A stretch of DNA of 64,000 nucleotides from Astragalus membranaceus (GCA_039519185.1 CM076847.1:21263251-21327250); one strand, 5' to 3'. Positions 21,301 through 32,725 are shown, counted from the stretch's first letter. Notes: generated from the letters alone by a model not told the origin. A program made the numbers and translations.

Positions 21301-23380
21301 AATAACCATCTTCCTCATAGACCATTAACCGTCAATCAACGCCGAACAAAACTCATCCCCCCATTAGCCTCAAACACTTTATTAAGCCTAACCCTCCTTC
21401 CTCCATAAAACACCACAATCCCGAAAAGTCCATTCCGATCAATGACCGGTTGCTTTTGTTCACTCAAATTCTAATCTTAGGACGAAGAAGCTTATCTATG
21501 TACAATGTGTTTGCTCAAAAGAAAAACAAACGATCAGAAAAAAGAAAGCTGATCAAGAAAGAATAAACCCTCAGAAAAAAAGAGAACTGAGGAAATAAAA
21601 ACGAACAGTCAGAAAAAAGAAAGCTGACAAAATAAAAAAGAGGGACTTGCACTCCAAAACACATTCAAGACGCATTAAAACAAGATTTAGTGATCACCAG
21701 GTAAGGATTCTTTCGCACCAAAAGTCAAGACATCAGTAGAGAACCAAAGATTTGCACTAATAATACCACTCAGACCCAAAAGTTGGGGCATTCTCTTCAC
21801 CACCCACACACCCTAGTCTTGGGAAAGTCTGTTCAATGCCCATCCCATGCCACTCCAGTTGTCAATGTCATTCCAAAGTGGGGCGAGTGCATTCCCATTC
21901 CTTCACCTCATTCGTTTCCATAAAAACCTCACCGGGGCAATCTCTCAACTCACTATCCTAAACAAGACCTTGTCATTCTGATTGGGGCAGCTTTGTCCTC
22001 GTTATGACTGGGGCAACATCAAATTATGTGGGTTGAAGCAAAACCCCTTTCATTCCAGCTTTCATCCCAAGAGCCGAAGCGTTCCCAATTCATCATCTTC
22101 TACACCCCTAGTTGTTGTCATCACTAGACAGGGGAAAGTTATTCACTCGTCAAAGACCTGAATTGGGGCAATCTTGTATCTCTTGGTCCCTCATAAGCTT
22201 CGGCAATAACCATGTCTGTCATTCCTTCACTTGCCATAAATGTCCATGCTCTAAACCAATTCCAAGTTAACTGACTCATTCATTCACATTTGCACTCTTA
22301 TGCATGCTTACTAGACAATGCTTCAAAAAGAGAGAACACAAGTTGTTTACGTGATATCTAAAATTCAGTCATCATGGAAAGAAGGAGAACACAAGTGAGG
22401 TTATTTGTAAATAAAAACCTTGAGAACACCGGAATTTGAATCAAATTCAATTTTTTCAGCAGAATGGTCAATAATCATCTCAAGTCCTTGCATTCAAAGT
22501 CTCGCATCTCATCATCACAAAAATGTTTACCTCATGCATCTAGGCATTATAGCATATGCATCAAAGCATTACATTTGCATCTTCACATTTTGTGCATTTA
22601 TCACATAGCAAAAGAAAAAAAATTTCCACGTCAGTAAAAAAATTTCCACGTCAGTTGCACAGAAAAAGCAGAAATCTTTTCATTGAATTGGTATCATGTT
22701 AATGTTCGCACTTCATAAAAAGAAAAGAACAAAATCATTGCATATCATTCATCACTAGAGCATTACATTTAGCATCAGATATTTCACAGAAAAAGCAAAG
22801 AAAGCAAAAAGAAAACAAAGAAAAGAAACCACAGAAGCAACACAAAAGCATTCCATGTCATTCATCATTCCACAAAGCATTTCTTTGTCATTCAATCATC
22901 AAACATTAAAGCAGTGCATATGCATCATATTAACGTTAGCATTTCCATCAAAAAAAAAAAAGAACAAGAATCATTGCATCAAACATCAGAGCATTGCATC
23001 ATATTAATGTCTGCATTTCATAGAAGAAGCAAAAAGAAATAAACAGAAGTTAGAACAGGAGCATTTCATTCATCAAAGCATCAATCACCGCATACATTTG
23101 CATCAAACATCAAAGCAATACAGTTGCATCACATCAATACTGGCATCTCATAGAAAAAAAGAAAGCTAAAACATCCCATGTCATTCATCATTTCATGTTA
23201 TTCATCAGCAATATTCACATTTCATAGAAAAAAAGCAAAGAAGAAAGAGTTTTCCATTGCATGTCATCTGCCATTTCATTACATATCATCAAACACCAAA
23301 ATGTTGCATTCGCATACCTGCACTTCATAAAAAGAGCAAAAGAAAAGAAGAGGAGAAAAGCAAAAGAACAAATAAAGTCG
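18380..23380 (+). other. Non-coding interior of the Ogre-like element
   Basis: About 5 kb without a recognisable protein. It is rich in CATT/TCATGCAT and A-rich runs, and contains one more ACTACG...ATACGTAGGAGCGGG block (19522-19590), a paired block of the type GGCATTGGCATTTCATACCTTG (19848 and 19948) and at least seven scattered TGGGGCA motifs between 20570 and 22170. The A+C-rich 22600-23700 part contains many repeats of CATTGCAT and CATTTCAT. Confidence 0.75.
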
Positions 23381-23382
23381 GG

Positions 23383-23650
23383 CATTGCATTCATCAAGCA
23401 TATAAGAACAATAGAAAATCATGCATTCATAAGCGAAAGAAAAAGAAAAATCATGCATTGCGTACAGACAAGAGAAGAAAAGGAAAACCATTGCATTCAT
23501 CAAGCATATAAGAACAGTAGAAAATCATGCATTCATAAGCGAAAGAAAAAGAAAAATCATGCATTGCGTACAGACAAGAGAAGAAAAGGAAAATCATTGC
23601 ATCCATCAAGCATATAGGAACAGTAGAAGATCATGCATTCATCCGACATA
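23383..23650 (+). repeat. 106-bp tandem repeat, about 2.5 copies
   Basis: Units beginning CATTGCATTCATCAAGCATA start at 23383, 23489 and 23595. The first two copies are nearly identical; the third breaks off after about 55 bp. Confidence 0.9.
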
Positions 23651-24177
23651 GACAAAGGAAATAAGAAACTCATCATTCATCATAAGAAAAAAGAAAACAG
23701 CAATCATGGCATTTGCATTGCATGCATTTGTTCATTTTTCAGCTACAGGTACAAAAGAGGATGAGCACTTCGGTGTTAGCCCTCACCCCCAGATTCCAGA
23801 AAATGTTCCCCAAGTTGGGAGTTCAGAAAGAAAAAAAAAAGAGAGAAATAGAAAAGAAAGAGAGAAAAGAAAAGAGAGCGCTCAAGCGCGCATTGCGGAT
23901 CGGAGCACAGAGATCATCGCTCCCTTCTGCCCAGGTCTCACATCGTGTACGAGCAACGCGATGGACCGCAGCCCCATGTGAGGTTCAACGGAATAGTTGT
24001 ATCAGCCTAAGATACAGTGGACGCCGTGCATTGATCAGTATATCAGTCCCGGAGCTGATAACGATCCCCCCGGTCGCTCGAAAAGGCCAACAGGAAGCGT
24101 GCTCCTCAAAGCCACGTGCAAACTCGGATTCACCAAGAGTCCGTTTAAGGATTACAGGTTTTAGGCAGCCTGGGCAA

Positions 24178-24300
24178 TTTACCGCTTTTCTGCACGCCAA
24201 GTGCCCATTTACCGCTTTTCTGCACGCCAAGTGCCCATTTACCGCTTTTCTGCACGCCAAGTGCCCGTTTACCGCTTTCTGCACGCCAAGTGCCCGTTTT
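24178..24300 (+). repeat. 30-bp tandem repeat, four copies
   Basis: The unit ACCGCTTTTCTGCACGCCAA + GTGCCCATTT repeats at 24181, 24211 and 24241; the fourth at 24271 lacks one T. It lies just before the polypurine tract region and makes overlapping frames open on both strands. Confidence 0.93.
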
Positions 24301-24420
24301 ACCTTTTTTTGCCTCAGGTTTCTCTAGGTAGACAAAATTGGTATAATTTCTGAATTCTTTATTTCTATTTTGCCTCGGAATATGTTTCGGCCAATTCATA
24401 TTCCTTGTCAAAATCCAAAT

Positions 24421-24433
24421 AAAGAGGGGCAGC
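24421..24433 (+). other. Polypurine tract of the Ogre-like element
   Basis: AAAGAGGGGCAGC directly precedes the 3' LTR start at 24434. Confidence 0.85.
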
Positions 24434-27400
24434 TGTTATACCCCAATTTTGTCCGTTTTCTAGTTTTAGTCGTTTATTTTACTTAAACCGTGTTTTGAAG
24501 TCGCGTGATTGCGAGAATTATCAGTATGGCGTCTCAGTTACTAATCCTAGCCAATTTCAATTACCCTGTTCAACTAAATCGAAATACCGTTGTTTTAAAT
24601 TAGGCATGCACGCGAATGATCGGTTGTTTCGTGCGTTCTTCAATTTAATCTTTGTATTTGGATTTAGTCGAACCTAATTGAGACTATCAAAGTCATTTTT
24701 CTCGCGATTGCGCTTGTCGTTTCAATTCAGGCTTAAGAATGCAATTCCAAGTTAATTTTTAGCGCTTTTAGTTAATAGGCCCATTTTTCTATTTTTGGGC
24801 CTCGTTTTAGCATATTTGTTTAGTCTGGCCCGTTCTCGTCTTTGTATTCGGCCCGACTCTTTTTTTCTTGTTATTAATCTTATTTTGTTTATATAATTTA
24901 TTTAAGCAATATAATATCAAAAAATGGCAAAAAAATTCTATTTATTGTTTATTTACAATTTAATAGTGTCCAAGATGTCCAAAAGTCCAAAATATACAAA
25001 AATAATAATCATTCAAAAATGCCAAAAAATACAAATCCGAAAATACAAATAATAATAATAGGCAGCAGCAGATCCATGGGCTAATTCTTGTTTCCCAAGA
25101 GTCCAATACCTGAAATAGGAAAACAAATCAAATTAGAATCAGAAATTAATTTCCTAAACCTAAAAATGCAATATAAATTAGCAGTCAAACAGCAGTAGTA
25201 GGACCGGAAATTCAGACAGAAATTCACACAGAAATGACACGTAAAATCAGAGACGAAATTTAGAGCAATTCCGGGTAAGAATTAGGGTTTCACCCTGGAA
25301 CCCTAATGACCAAACACTAAGAGATCCAGAAACATATGCAGTCAAACAGAACAGAAGCAGCAACTAACAGTAGCAATAAGCAAGCAACATCAATAAGCAA
25401 CCATAGCAAGAGGGGACTAAACAGAAGCTGGATCAGAGGTTGGTCATCACGTTTACTTTTTTTTAGGCTTTATGTTTTATCACAGTAGGGTCGAAATAGG
25501 CTATCCTGTAAGAAATTACGTTTGTACATATGTGAACTAAAATAGGGATCAATATCTAGAGATGATTAAAAGCAAAATAAGGTTTCAGAAACAGTCTTTC
25601 TTGTTGTTGTTTTATAAAAACGAAATTAACAACTTATTTAAATTAGGTTCAAAAATAAAATTAGCAATTAGGGAGTAGTTGATAATAGGTTTAATTAGGG
25701 AAAAATTAGGCTCAGTGTCTGTCTGGTTTATTTTTAAGAGAAAAGATAAAAATATAATCAAAAAAACAAGAGAAACAGAAGCATACGAAGGAACAGATTA
25801 GGAAAAGGAAAAAATATAGAAAAAAATGTGTATATAAAAAAGAGGGAGATCTGAAAATACCTACGGCCACCACGTATGGTGGTCGTAAGCCGTGTCGCCA
25901 CCACGAGCCACCGTCGACAGCTCCCCCTTTCGCCGGTCTCCAAAACTGAACCAGAAACGCGTGACCACCGTACAGTGGTCATCTCCGTCGCCAACCCCCG
26001 TCCGTTGTCCTCCCTCCGTTCGCGCGCTCCCACTCTGCCATCGTCGTCGTCGTAGCTCCGTCGTCGTCACCTTCGCGCCGCTGTGTCCTTCGCTCTTCTC
26101 TCCCTTATCATAACTCTGTTTCTCTCCCCAAAACCGAGCCACCCCCACCTGAAATCACCACGCCGTCTCCCCTTTAGGCATCGCATCCGGAAACAGCGTG
26201 AGCCTCGTTCACCGTCGCCGGAACCCACCACCGTCTCTTCTCTCCCTCCTATTCTCGTTCTCCCCCTCATCCTCCACGAAACCTTCTCCCTCATTCACGC
26301 CGGAAACTTCGCCCTCTCTCTCATGCGAAACATTCGCACTCGCTCTCTCTCCAAAGAAAGCGCCGCGGCGCAGCAAGAAGAGGAAACTGAAATTAGGTTT
26401 CCACAAAAAACCATAGTTTCCCTTTTATACCCCCTCCCATTTTATTTTATTTTTAATTTTTATTTTTAATATATCAGATTACAATTTACACCACTCATTT
26501 TACTCAGTTCGCCCCCTCCTTTTAAAGCCCACGACTTTGTTTTTTTTCTGAAGCGCAGCCCAGCTTACAAAAACAAGCTGGGCTTACTGTTTACACTCCA
26601 TTTCTATTAATACAACTCCCTTCCTGCAAACTGCACCCAATTTTACTGCTGCACCCCCTGTTTCTCCTTTTTTAAAATTTTGTTTCTTTCCCCTAAATAA
26701 ATTTTTTTTTTTCTTTTTCACGAAATCTTTTTTCCCAAATATCAGATTTTCTTTTCCCTAAACAAAAATCAATCCAATTGCGAAAACTCTTCAAAATCAA
26801 ACTTCGTTAGCAGTCTTGTGAAGCCTTTGCTTGCATGATTACTTACGATGGGGTACTAGTGGCGATCACTTGGAGCCTTTGCTCAATTGATCATCATGCA
26901 TGCCTAATTTTCCTAAAGATTTAAACTAAACCAAAACTTTGTTAATAGCCCTGCGAAGCCTTTGCTTGCATGATTATTAGCAATGGAGTGCTAATGGTGG
27001 TCACTTGGAGCCTTTGCTCAATTGATCATCATGAAAGCCCAATTTTCATAATTCAACAAGATAAAAAACAAAAACCTTTTTCAGAAAGAAGAACTACGTA
27101 GCTTTGAATTCTCCATCGCACCAGGAGATACGTAGGAGCGGGTCACATCCCGTCAAGCATAACAAATAAAAATCATTTTCACAATAAGTTTTCAACAATT
27201 GTTTTCAAAAGAACCTAGAACTACGTCGCCTTTGATTCTCCACCCGGAGATACGTAGGAGCAGGGCCACGCCCCTGTCAAGCGCAAAAATAAACAATTTC
27301 TAAAATTAAAGAATATACAAACAGATCTCCTTCATTTCAAAAGCAAAAATCTTACTTTCAAAGTAGGGGATTAAGTCGGTCGTACGGCCGGGTTAATCAT

Positions 27401-27997
27401 CGTTTTAAGATAAGTGAACTGTGGTCCCTCAGAGCACCAGCGCTCCTTCAGCCCTCAGTGGCCCTTCAGAGCCCCAGTGCTCCTTCAGACCCCCAGTGGT
27501 CCTCCAACACAGATCACACAGTCCTAAAACCCCTACATTAAAAAACACCAACCCACAAACATTTTCTACACAGAAGAACTACGTAGCTTTGAGTTCTCCA
27601 TCGCACCGGGAGATACGTAGGAGCGGGCCATGTCCTGTCAAGCGTTTTTTCTAAAAAACCACTTTTCCCCCTTTTTTTCATAATAAATAAAGACTTTCAT
27701 AAAGAGTTTTTTCAATAAGAATTAGAGAGGCAAAATTAAGTATTTTCAAATCAACCCTTAAAACCACACATTTAATTAAAGGTTCCCTCTCAGTAGAGAG
27801 GACGTGTGGGGTGCTAACACCTTCCCCGCGCGTAACCGACCCCCGAACCCTCTTCTCTAGTTTCGCAAGACCACTTGCTTTCCAATAAAAGGTTTTCCTA
27901 ATATTTCCCTTAAATAAATATTGGTGGCGGCTTCATTGTCTTAGAAAAAGTTGTGAACGAGGAAGGTTCTCCCTCGGGGACTTTTTCGGGCGCAACA
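24434..27997 (+). repeat. 3' LTR of the Ogre-like element (3564 bp)
   Basis: It matches the 5' LTR along its whole length with scattered single-base changes and a one-base change in a poly-T run (near 26710). Differences seen include A/G at 14889 versus 24528 (ATGACGTCTC/ATGGCGTCTC), CGCATCGC/GGCATCGC and CAAGAATTTTT/CAAGCGTTTTT. Confidence 0.93.
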
Positions 27998-28002
27998 CTC
28001 AC
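27998..28002. repeat. Target-site duplication CTCAC (right)
   Basis: It is identical to 14790-14794. Confidence 0.95.
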
Positions 28003-29287
28003 CAAGTGTCACTCCACTCGTGTTTAGGCGTTTTGGGAACAAACACTCTTCACTCAAGGTTTTTTGGGTAGACAAATATAAAGTAGGTCACTCAAGTCAC
28101 TCTTATCCTCCTTTAGATCTTGAAAAGGAAGCTCAAAAGCCTCTTCCCAACAAATATTGCAAGTAAATGAGCATATAAGCCTCAAAGGCAAAATAGTCCA
28201 CATGTTCTCAAAAAGTATTGATAAAATTGCACAATGATACTAAAAAATGTATAAAAATATTAGGAATTTTTGTGGAATTTTTTGAATTATTTTGATGCTC
28301 TCGTGATTAGACTTTGCCTTTTATTGACTATTTTATGCTATATTTTTTTTGCAATATTTCTTTTTTTTTCAGCAGTCACTCAAATAATACTAGATTTTGA
28401 GATGAATGTCCTAGCTTTTGAATCACTGTAAATGGAGCTATATTGAATTCAATAACACAATTTGAAGTTTGGAACAGACAGATTATATCAAAATCATGCG
28501 AAATTTCATAAGGAATCCAAATATACCATAAAGTTGAACAAACAATGTGAATAACTTAAGAAAAATAGATTATACACAACGAAATCGTGTTTAGGGTTCT
28601 CAAATTGGAGAAACGCTCAAAACTCACCCAAAATTCATCAAACAAGTTGCAATAGGTGCTAAATTTGTGTAGGAAGTGAATATTGGCAACAACTTTCATC
28701 AAAAATGATCAAGAACTGAGAATGAAAAAGAAGGTCGAATCCGCGTTTGTCAAGGTTTTTGTGAGCTCGAATTCATGCAATCTTGATCAAATGATTCGAA
28801 ACAAGTCTGTAATATGTTTCAAATTACAAGACTCACAAGACACAAACACAAATTGAAGACAAGATTGATAGAAAATAAGAAACGAAATTCGAATAGCAAA
28901 GAGGACCAGAGCGCGAAAACTGTTGCCAGAAGCAACTGCAGAGATTCGAAGTTTAGGCAACAAATTTTGTTGCAACTAACTTTCCCTCCACCAAGTTTGT
29001 TAGATCTAGATCTCAAAATTTTGATCAATTGTGACTTAAATTTTAGGTCAAATTAAACCAGAAGTCCTTTAAGTTATTTAATTGTAACAAGTTGGTCTTT
29101 TAAGTTTTTTTCGTACCACTTAGGTCCTTTAAGTTATTTAATTTTAACAATGTGGTACTTTAAGTTTTTATCGTACCACTAAGGCCCTTTGAGTGTCAAA
29201 TCTCTTTTTGGTCATTTGAGTCTTGATATTTGTGACTTCCATCCAAGCTGTCATGAGTGGGCTAGCCTTGTATGTGGGCTCACATCA
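28003..29287 (-). mobile_element. 5' leader and 5' LTR of minus-strand Ty3 element D
   Basis: The stretch continues element D to the right of the Ogre-like insertion. In minus orientation the LTR would begin TGATGTGAGCCCACATACAAGG at 29287, matching about 100 bp of 8914-8813. The inner LTR edge and the primer site are not identified. It holds no gene; the small frames at 28787-29056 are not protein-like. The insertion into the Athila A env-like frame happens at 29287/29288. Confidence 0.45.
29059..29187. repeat. About 63-bp tandem repeat, two copies
   Basis: The unit GGTCCTTTAAGTTATTTAAT... ending TTTTTNTCGTACCACT occurs twice in a row (about 29063 and 29127). It is AT-rich and non-coding, and explains why this LTR copy differs in length from the one at 7957-8914. 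Confidence 0.7.
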
Positions 29288-29289
29288 CC

Positions 29290-29634
29290 TCACCCAGAAA
29301 GGGACTATTTTCCCTCTAACTACTGAGAAGTTGTGTTCAGGAGTGTTATTTGCTTTTGAGGGTATACTAGCGTAGAACTCCTTTGTTAAATCCAACAACA
29401 CATAGGGTGGTTGATGCATTTTAGTCTCCCATTGTGTTCAGTAAACCATTGAAGCACGCTCTTGTTCATCATTTGCATGACAAATCCTCTCTCACGAAGA
29501 GGGAAATGATGTTGCAAAAACTGCTCATATTACACACAAGCATGTTTGGAAGGTAGGCACTTCTGAATCGCTTCTGGGACTTGGTTGCTCTGTTTTTGGC
29601 TTTTGTTTTTTGGGCAAATTTGTTTTGGGGGCCA
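29290..29634 (-). pseudogene. Env-like ORF of Athila A, N-terminal part
   Basis: From ATG at 29634 the minus strand reads MAPKTNLPKKQKPKTEQPS, then with stops ERICHANDEQERASMVY, PPYVLLDLTKEFYASIPS and VVRGKIVPFWV before the break at 29288. The EFYAS...VRGKxVPF wording is the hallmark of the plant transposon protein domain of Athila elements. The rest of the gene reappears at 7935-7341. Two stops confirm decay. Function in the element is unknown. Confidence 0.65.
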
Positions 29635-29948
29635 TGGTTAAAGACAAAAAAAGATGAAATCTTTAGAAACTAGGGTTCGGTTTCAGTTTTGGGTGAAAAA
29701 GGTGGGCACTTTTCAGAACGAAAAAAGGAATTTTTGTGAAGCTTAGCACTGTGTTTGAAGCAAAATGAATAGTTGGTGGATTAAAATGAAGGTGAAGATT
29801 AGGTTATAACAGGGAATGTGGGAGGTTATGGTGGAGAAGATGAGAGAGTGAGAGGTTAGTGTTTAGGGATTTGGTACAGTTTTGGGAAAAGAAATGGATG
29901 TTATGGTGACTGTGGATATTGAGGCATTTCTTAATGTGACATTGGAGA

Positions 29949-29997
<49 letters not shown>

Positions 29998-30318
29998 GGA
30001 GATAGAGAGTATTGATTTGATAGGGTGAGGCGTAGACAATTGATTGACCTGCTGATGCACTCAAGTTTAGAGCAACAACTATTCTGCTTTCGCGTGCGTT
30101 GTACTATCGGGACAACGCATTACTCAAGTTTAGAGCAGCAACTGACTGAATGCATTTTTCATCGAGAATCACTCAATGAGGTGAATGCCGTAACACTAGA
30201 CATAGGCTCACCTAAGTACACTTTTACTCTCTGGCCATTTAATTTAAATTCATTTCCATTCTCTTCATTTTTTAATTCCACAACCCCATGGGGTTAGACT
30301 TTTAAAAGGGTAAATGGG
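29635..30318 (-). other. Spacer between pol and env-like frame of Athila A
   Basis: No gene. It contains a GA microsatellite (about 29945-29996) and a 20-bp direct repeat ACTCAAGTTTAGAGCAACAA, at 30060 and 30122, that surrounds a palindrome with 8-bp arms, TGCGTTGT and ACAACGCA (about 30096-30120). The corresponding spacer of Athila B holds the eight-palindrome array at 61894-62151. Confidence 0.6.
29945..29996. repeat. (GA)n microsatellite
   Basis: Uninterrupted GA dinucleotides for about 34 bases, with GATAGAGAGATAGA at the left side. Confidence 0.95.
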
Positions 30319-31340
30319 CTAGACCATAGACTTAAGCTTTACAGGGAAGAGCTTTAGTCTAAAGTTGAATAAAAGAACTGTATCACCCTTCTTGAGGTCT
30401 CTTTTAATCTTCGCATCATGCCAGACTTTTGTCTTTTTCTTGTACAATTCAGCATTTTCATATGAGAAATGTTTCATTTCCTCAAGTTCATTAACCTGCA
30501 ACATTCTAGCTCTACTAGCTTGTTGCAAATCAAAATTCAGCTTCTTAGTTGCTCAAAAAGCCTTATGTTGCAGCTCAATTGGTAAATGGCAAGCCTTGCC
30601 AAAGACTAACGTATAGGGAGACATGCCAAGAGGTGTTTTAAAGGTTGTCCTATATAACCAAAGAGAAATATCCAAATGGATGAACCAGTGCTTTCTTGAA
30701 AGGTTAACCATTTTTTGAAAATTATCTTGACTTCCCTATTGGATAGTTCAGCTTGCCCACTTGTGTGTGGATGATAGGCTGTGGCAATTTTATGTTTGAT
30801 TCCATATTCGTCCAACAGGACATCCATCAATTTGTTACAAAAAGTGAGTGTCTTCATCACAAATGATAGCTCTAGGTGGGTCAAATCTTGTGAGGGTATT
30901 CTTTTGAATGAATTTCAGCACCACCCTAGCATCATTAGTGGGAAGAGCAACTGCTTCAATCCACTAAGAAACATAGTCAGCTACTACAAGAATGTATAGG
31001 TTTTCAAAGGAAGTGGAATGGTCCCATGAAATCTATTCCCCAAACATCAAAAAGGTCTACTTCCAAAATATTGTTTAAGGGTTCATGTGTATTTCAAATA
31101 TTCCCAACTCTTTTGTACATATCACAACTCTTAGCAAAATCATGAGCATCTTTAAAAATAGAGGGTCAGAAATAACCTGTTTGGAGAACCTTGGCTGTAG
31201 TCCTCATGCCTCCAAATTTCCCTCCAGAAGGTGAGGAGTGGCAATGCTTTAGAATGTCTTCTATCTCCTAACTTGGAAGAACATTTTCCTCTGTTGTGTT
31301 GTGAACTCCTCTGGTGCCACATTGCTCACCAAGTAATTCA
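30319..31340 (-). pseudogene. Integrase of Athila A
   Basis: The minus strand reads HCHSSPSGGKFGGMRTTAKV (HHCC half), CDMYKRVGNI, then ILEVDLFDVWGIDFMGPF with the first catalytic Asp, WIEAVALPTNDARVVLKFIQ, a region with AIICDEDTHF (second Asp), YHPHTSGQAELSNREVK (Glu) and the C-terminal TKVWHDAKIKRDLKKGDTV-LLFNFRLKLFP. Frame changes occur near 30600 and 30900. The family is clear; this copy is broken. Confidence 0.8.
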
Positions 31341-31397
31341 CCACATCAGCTTACCAGGGTACTGCTGTTGCATAATCTACAACATTAGCAGAAGCTG

Positions 31398-31795
31398 TCA
31401 CAACCAACAACTGCTCATCGGGAAATTGTTCTTTTTGATTTTGTAACCAAAAGAGAGTGGGTCAGCATCAGGAATTCTTGATAAATGTCCTACAACTTGA
31501 TTTTCAACTCCATTTTTGTCTCTGATTTCAAGATCAAATTCTTGCAATAGTAGCACCCATCTTATCAATCTTGGCTTGGCATCTTTCTTTGCAATTAAAT
31601 ACTTTATAGCTGAAGGATCACTGTACACCACAACTTTAGCTCCAACAAGATAGGATCTGAACTTGTTAAAAGCAAACACCACTGCTAGTAACTCTTTTTT
31701 GTGGTAGTCTAATTCAATTGAGCATAGTGTATAGAATCAAACACTTTGCCTTGCCTCGGACCCAGCACAGCCCCTATTGCATTATAACTAACATC
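31398..31795 (-). pseudogene. RNase H of Athila A, fused to a truncated RT
   Basis: It reads CDVSYNAIGAVLGPRQGK, then FAFNKFRSYLVGAKVVVYSD, PSAIKYLIAKKDAKPRLIRW and ends VVGHLSRIPD. The first Asp (CDVSYNA) lies directly next to the end of the RT fragment (IALEDQQ), so RT fingers and RNase H are joined by a deletion that removed the RT catalytic motif. Confidence 0.8.
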
Positions 31796-32430
31796 ACAAT
31801 CTGCTGGTCCTCTAGTGCTATACAAATCTGATTGTAGCCTGAATAACCATCAAGGAAGCAGTAAAACTCCTTCCCAGCAAGTCTGTCAAGCATTTGGTCA
31901 ATGAAAGGAAGAGGGAAGTGATATTTCTTGGTAGCATTGTTGAGATTCCTATAATCCATGAAAATTCTCCAACGAGTAACTGTTTTGGTAGGAATCAATT
32001 CATTCTTGTCATTTCTAACAACTATGACTCCTCCTTTTTTAGGAACACACTGAATTGGGCTAACCGAAGTTCTATTAGCAACTAGATAAATGATTCCAGC
32101 ATCAAGCCATTTAATAATCTCCTGTCTAACAACTTCCTTCATTATAGGGTTAAGCCTTCTTTGTGCTTCAATCTTATTCTTGTTGTTTTCCTCCAAACGG
32201 ATTCTGTGCATGCACAAAGTAGGACTTAGCCCTTTAATGTCAGCCATTTGCCAACCAACGGGCTTCTTGTGTTTCTTCAAAATGTCAAGCAATTCTTCTT
32301 CTTGGATAACACTCAATTGTGTAGCAATAATCACTGGGAGAGTGTCTTCAGTTCCCAAATAGGCATACTTCAAATCTACTGGGCCTGCAATTCACTTTAG
32401 TTCACTTCCACTTAACTTGTTTTGATGCAC
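31796..32430 (-). pseudogene. Reverse transcriptase, N-terminal half, of Athila A
   Basis: It reads DLKYAYLGTEDTLPVIIATQ, KHKKPVGWQMADIKGLSPT-LCMHRI, RRLNPIMKEVVRQEIIKWLD, then VPKKGGVIVVRNDKNELIPT and FCFLDGYSGYNQICIALEDQQ-like residues. This Athila RT start lacks the following third of the domain including the MDD motif. The protein would prime cDNA synthesis; this copy cannot. Confidence 0.85.
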
Positions 32431-32725
32431 CTAAAATTGAATTGTGCAGTTCATATTTGTCAGCTAACATTACACACTTCCACCAAATTTTGTCACCATA
32501 TGCTCCATCCACAAAACTTATAATCCATCCTCAAATATATAATCTTCAATCTGTCCCGTACACCAGCAATGAGCACCCAACAGTCCTTGAAGTATCTTTC
32601 ACCTACTTGCAGCTCCAAATTCTTCTGATATGATCCATGCTCACCCCAAGAGATTGCAAGATTTGCGCATCAAAATAAATTGTTACACACTAACCAAAGG
32701 CAGCCCATAGGGCAATTGCGCCAAT
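32431..32725 (-). other. Probable 3' untranslated part of LINE A
   Basis: No coding sequence. Read on the minus strand it follows the LINE A stop codon and contains GAATTTGGAGCTGCAAGTAG-like sequence of the kind seen downstream of plant LINE ORF2. No clear poly(A) tail or target duplication was found, so the border with Athila A is uncertain. Confidence 0.35.

Larger units (their letters stand above)
14795..27997 (+). mobile_element. Young non-autonomous Ogre-like LTR element (13.2 kb, LARD type)
   Basis: Two LTRs of 3565 and 3564 bp (TGTTATACCC...GGGCGCAACA) flank a 6074-bp interior. There is a 5-bp target duplication, a primer site matching the end of tRNA-Arg, and a polypurine tract. By eye the LTRs differ at about 15 positions, some 0.4%. 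The interior has no gag, protease, RT, RNase H or integrase; the longest frames are shadows of tandem repeats. Very long LTRs, the tRNA-Arg primer and the (T)GGCGACT start are Ogre/Tat features, so I infer that an Ogre-like relative supplies proteins in trans. No other insertion lies in it, fitting a recent arrival. Confidence 0.92.
30300..32430 (-). mobile_element. Pol region of Athila-type element A
   Basis: In minus-strand order: reverse transcriptase start (32373-31795), a deletion, RNase H (31795-31398), integrase zinc finger and core (about 31340-30606) and integrase C-terminus (30528-30319). The sequences have Athila wording throughout. The element continues, after the long nested insertion, at 7950-6510. 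Confidence 0.85.

Noticed and set aside
23713..24327. 204-codon frame with repeated TAFLHAKCPF
   Set aside because: Its end is only the translation of the 30-bp tandem repeat and its middle is a run of Lys and Glu from A/G-rich DNA. No family is recognised and the other strand is open too.
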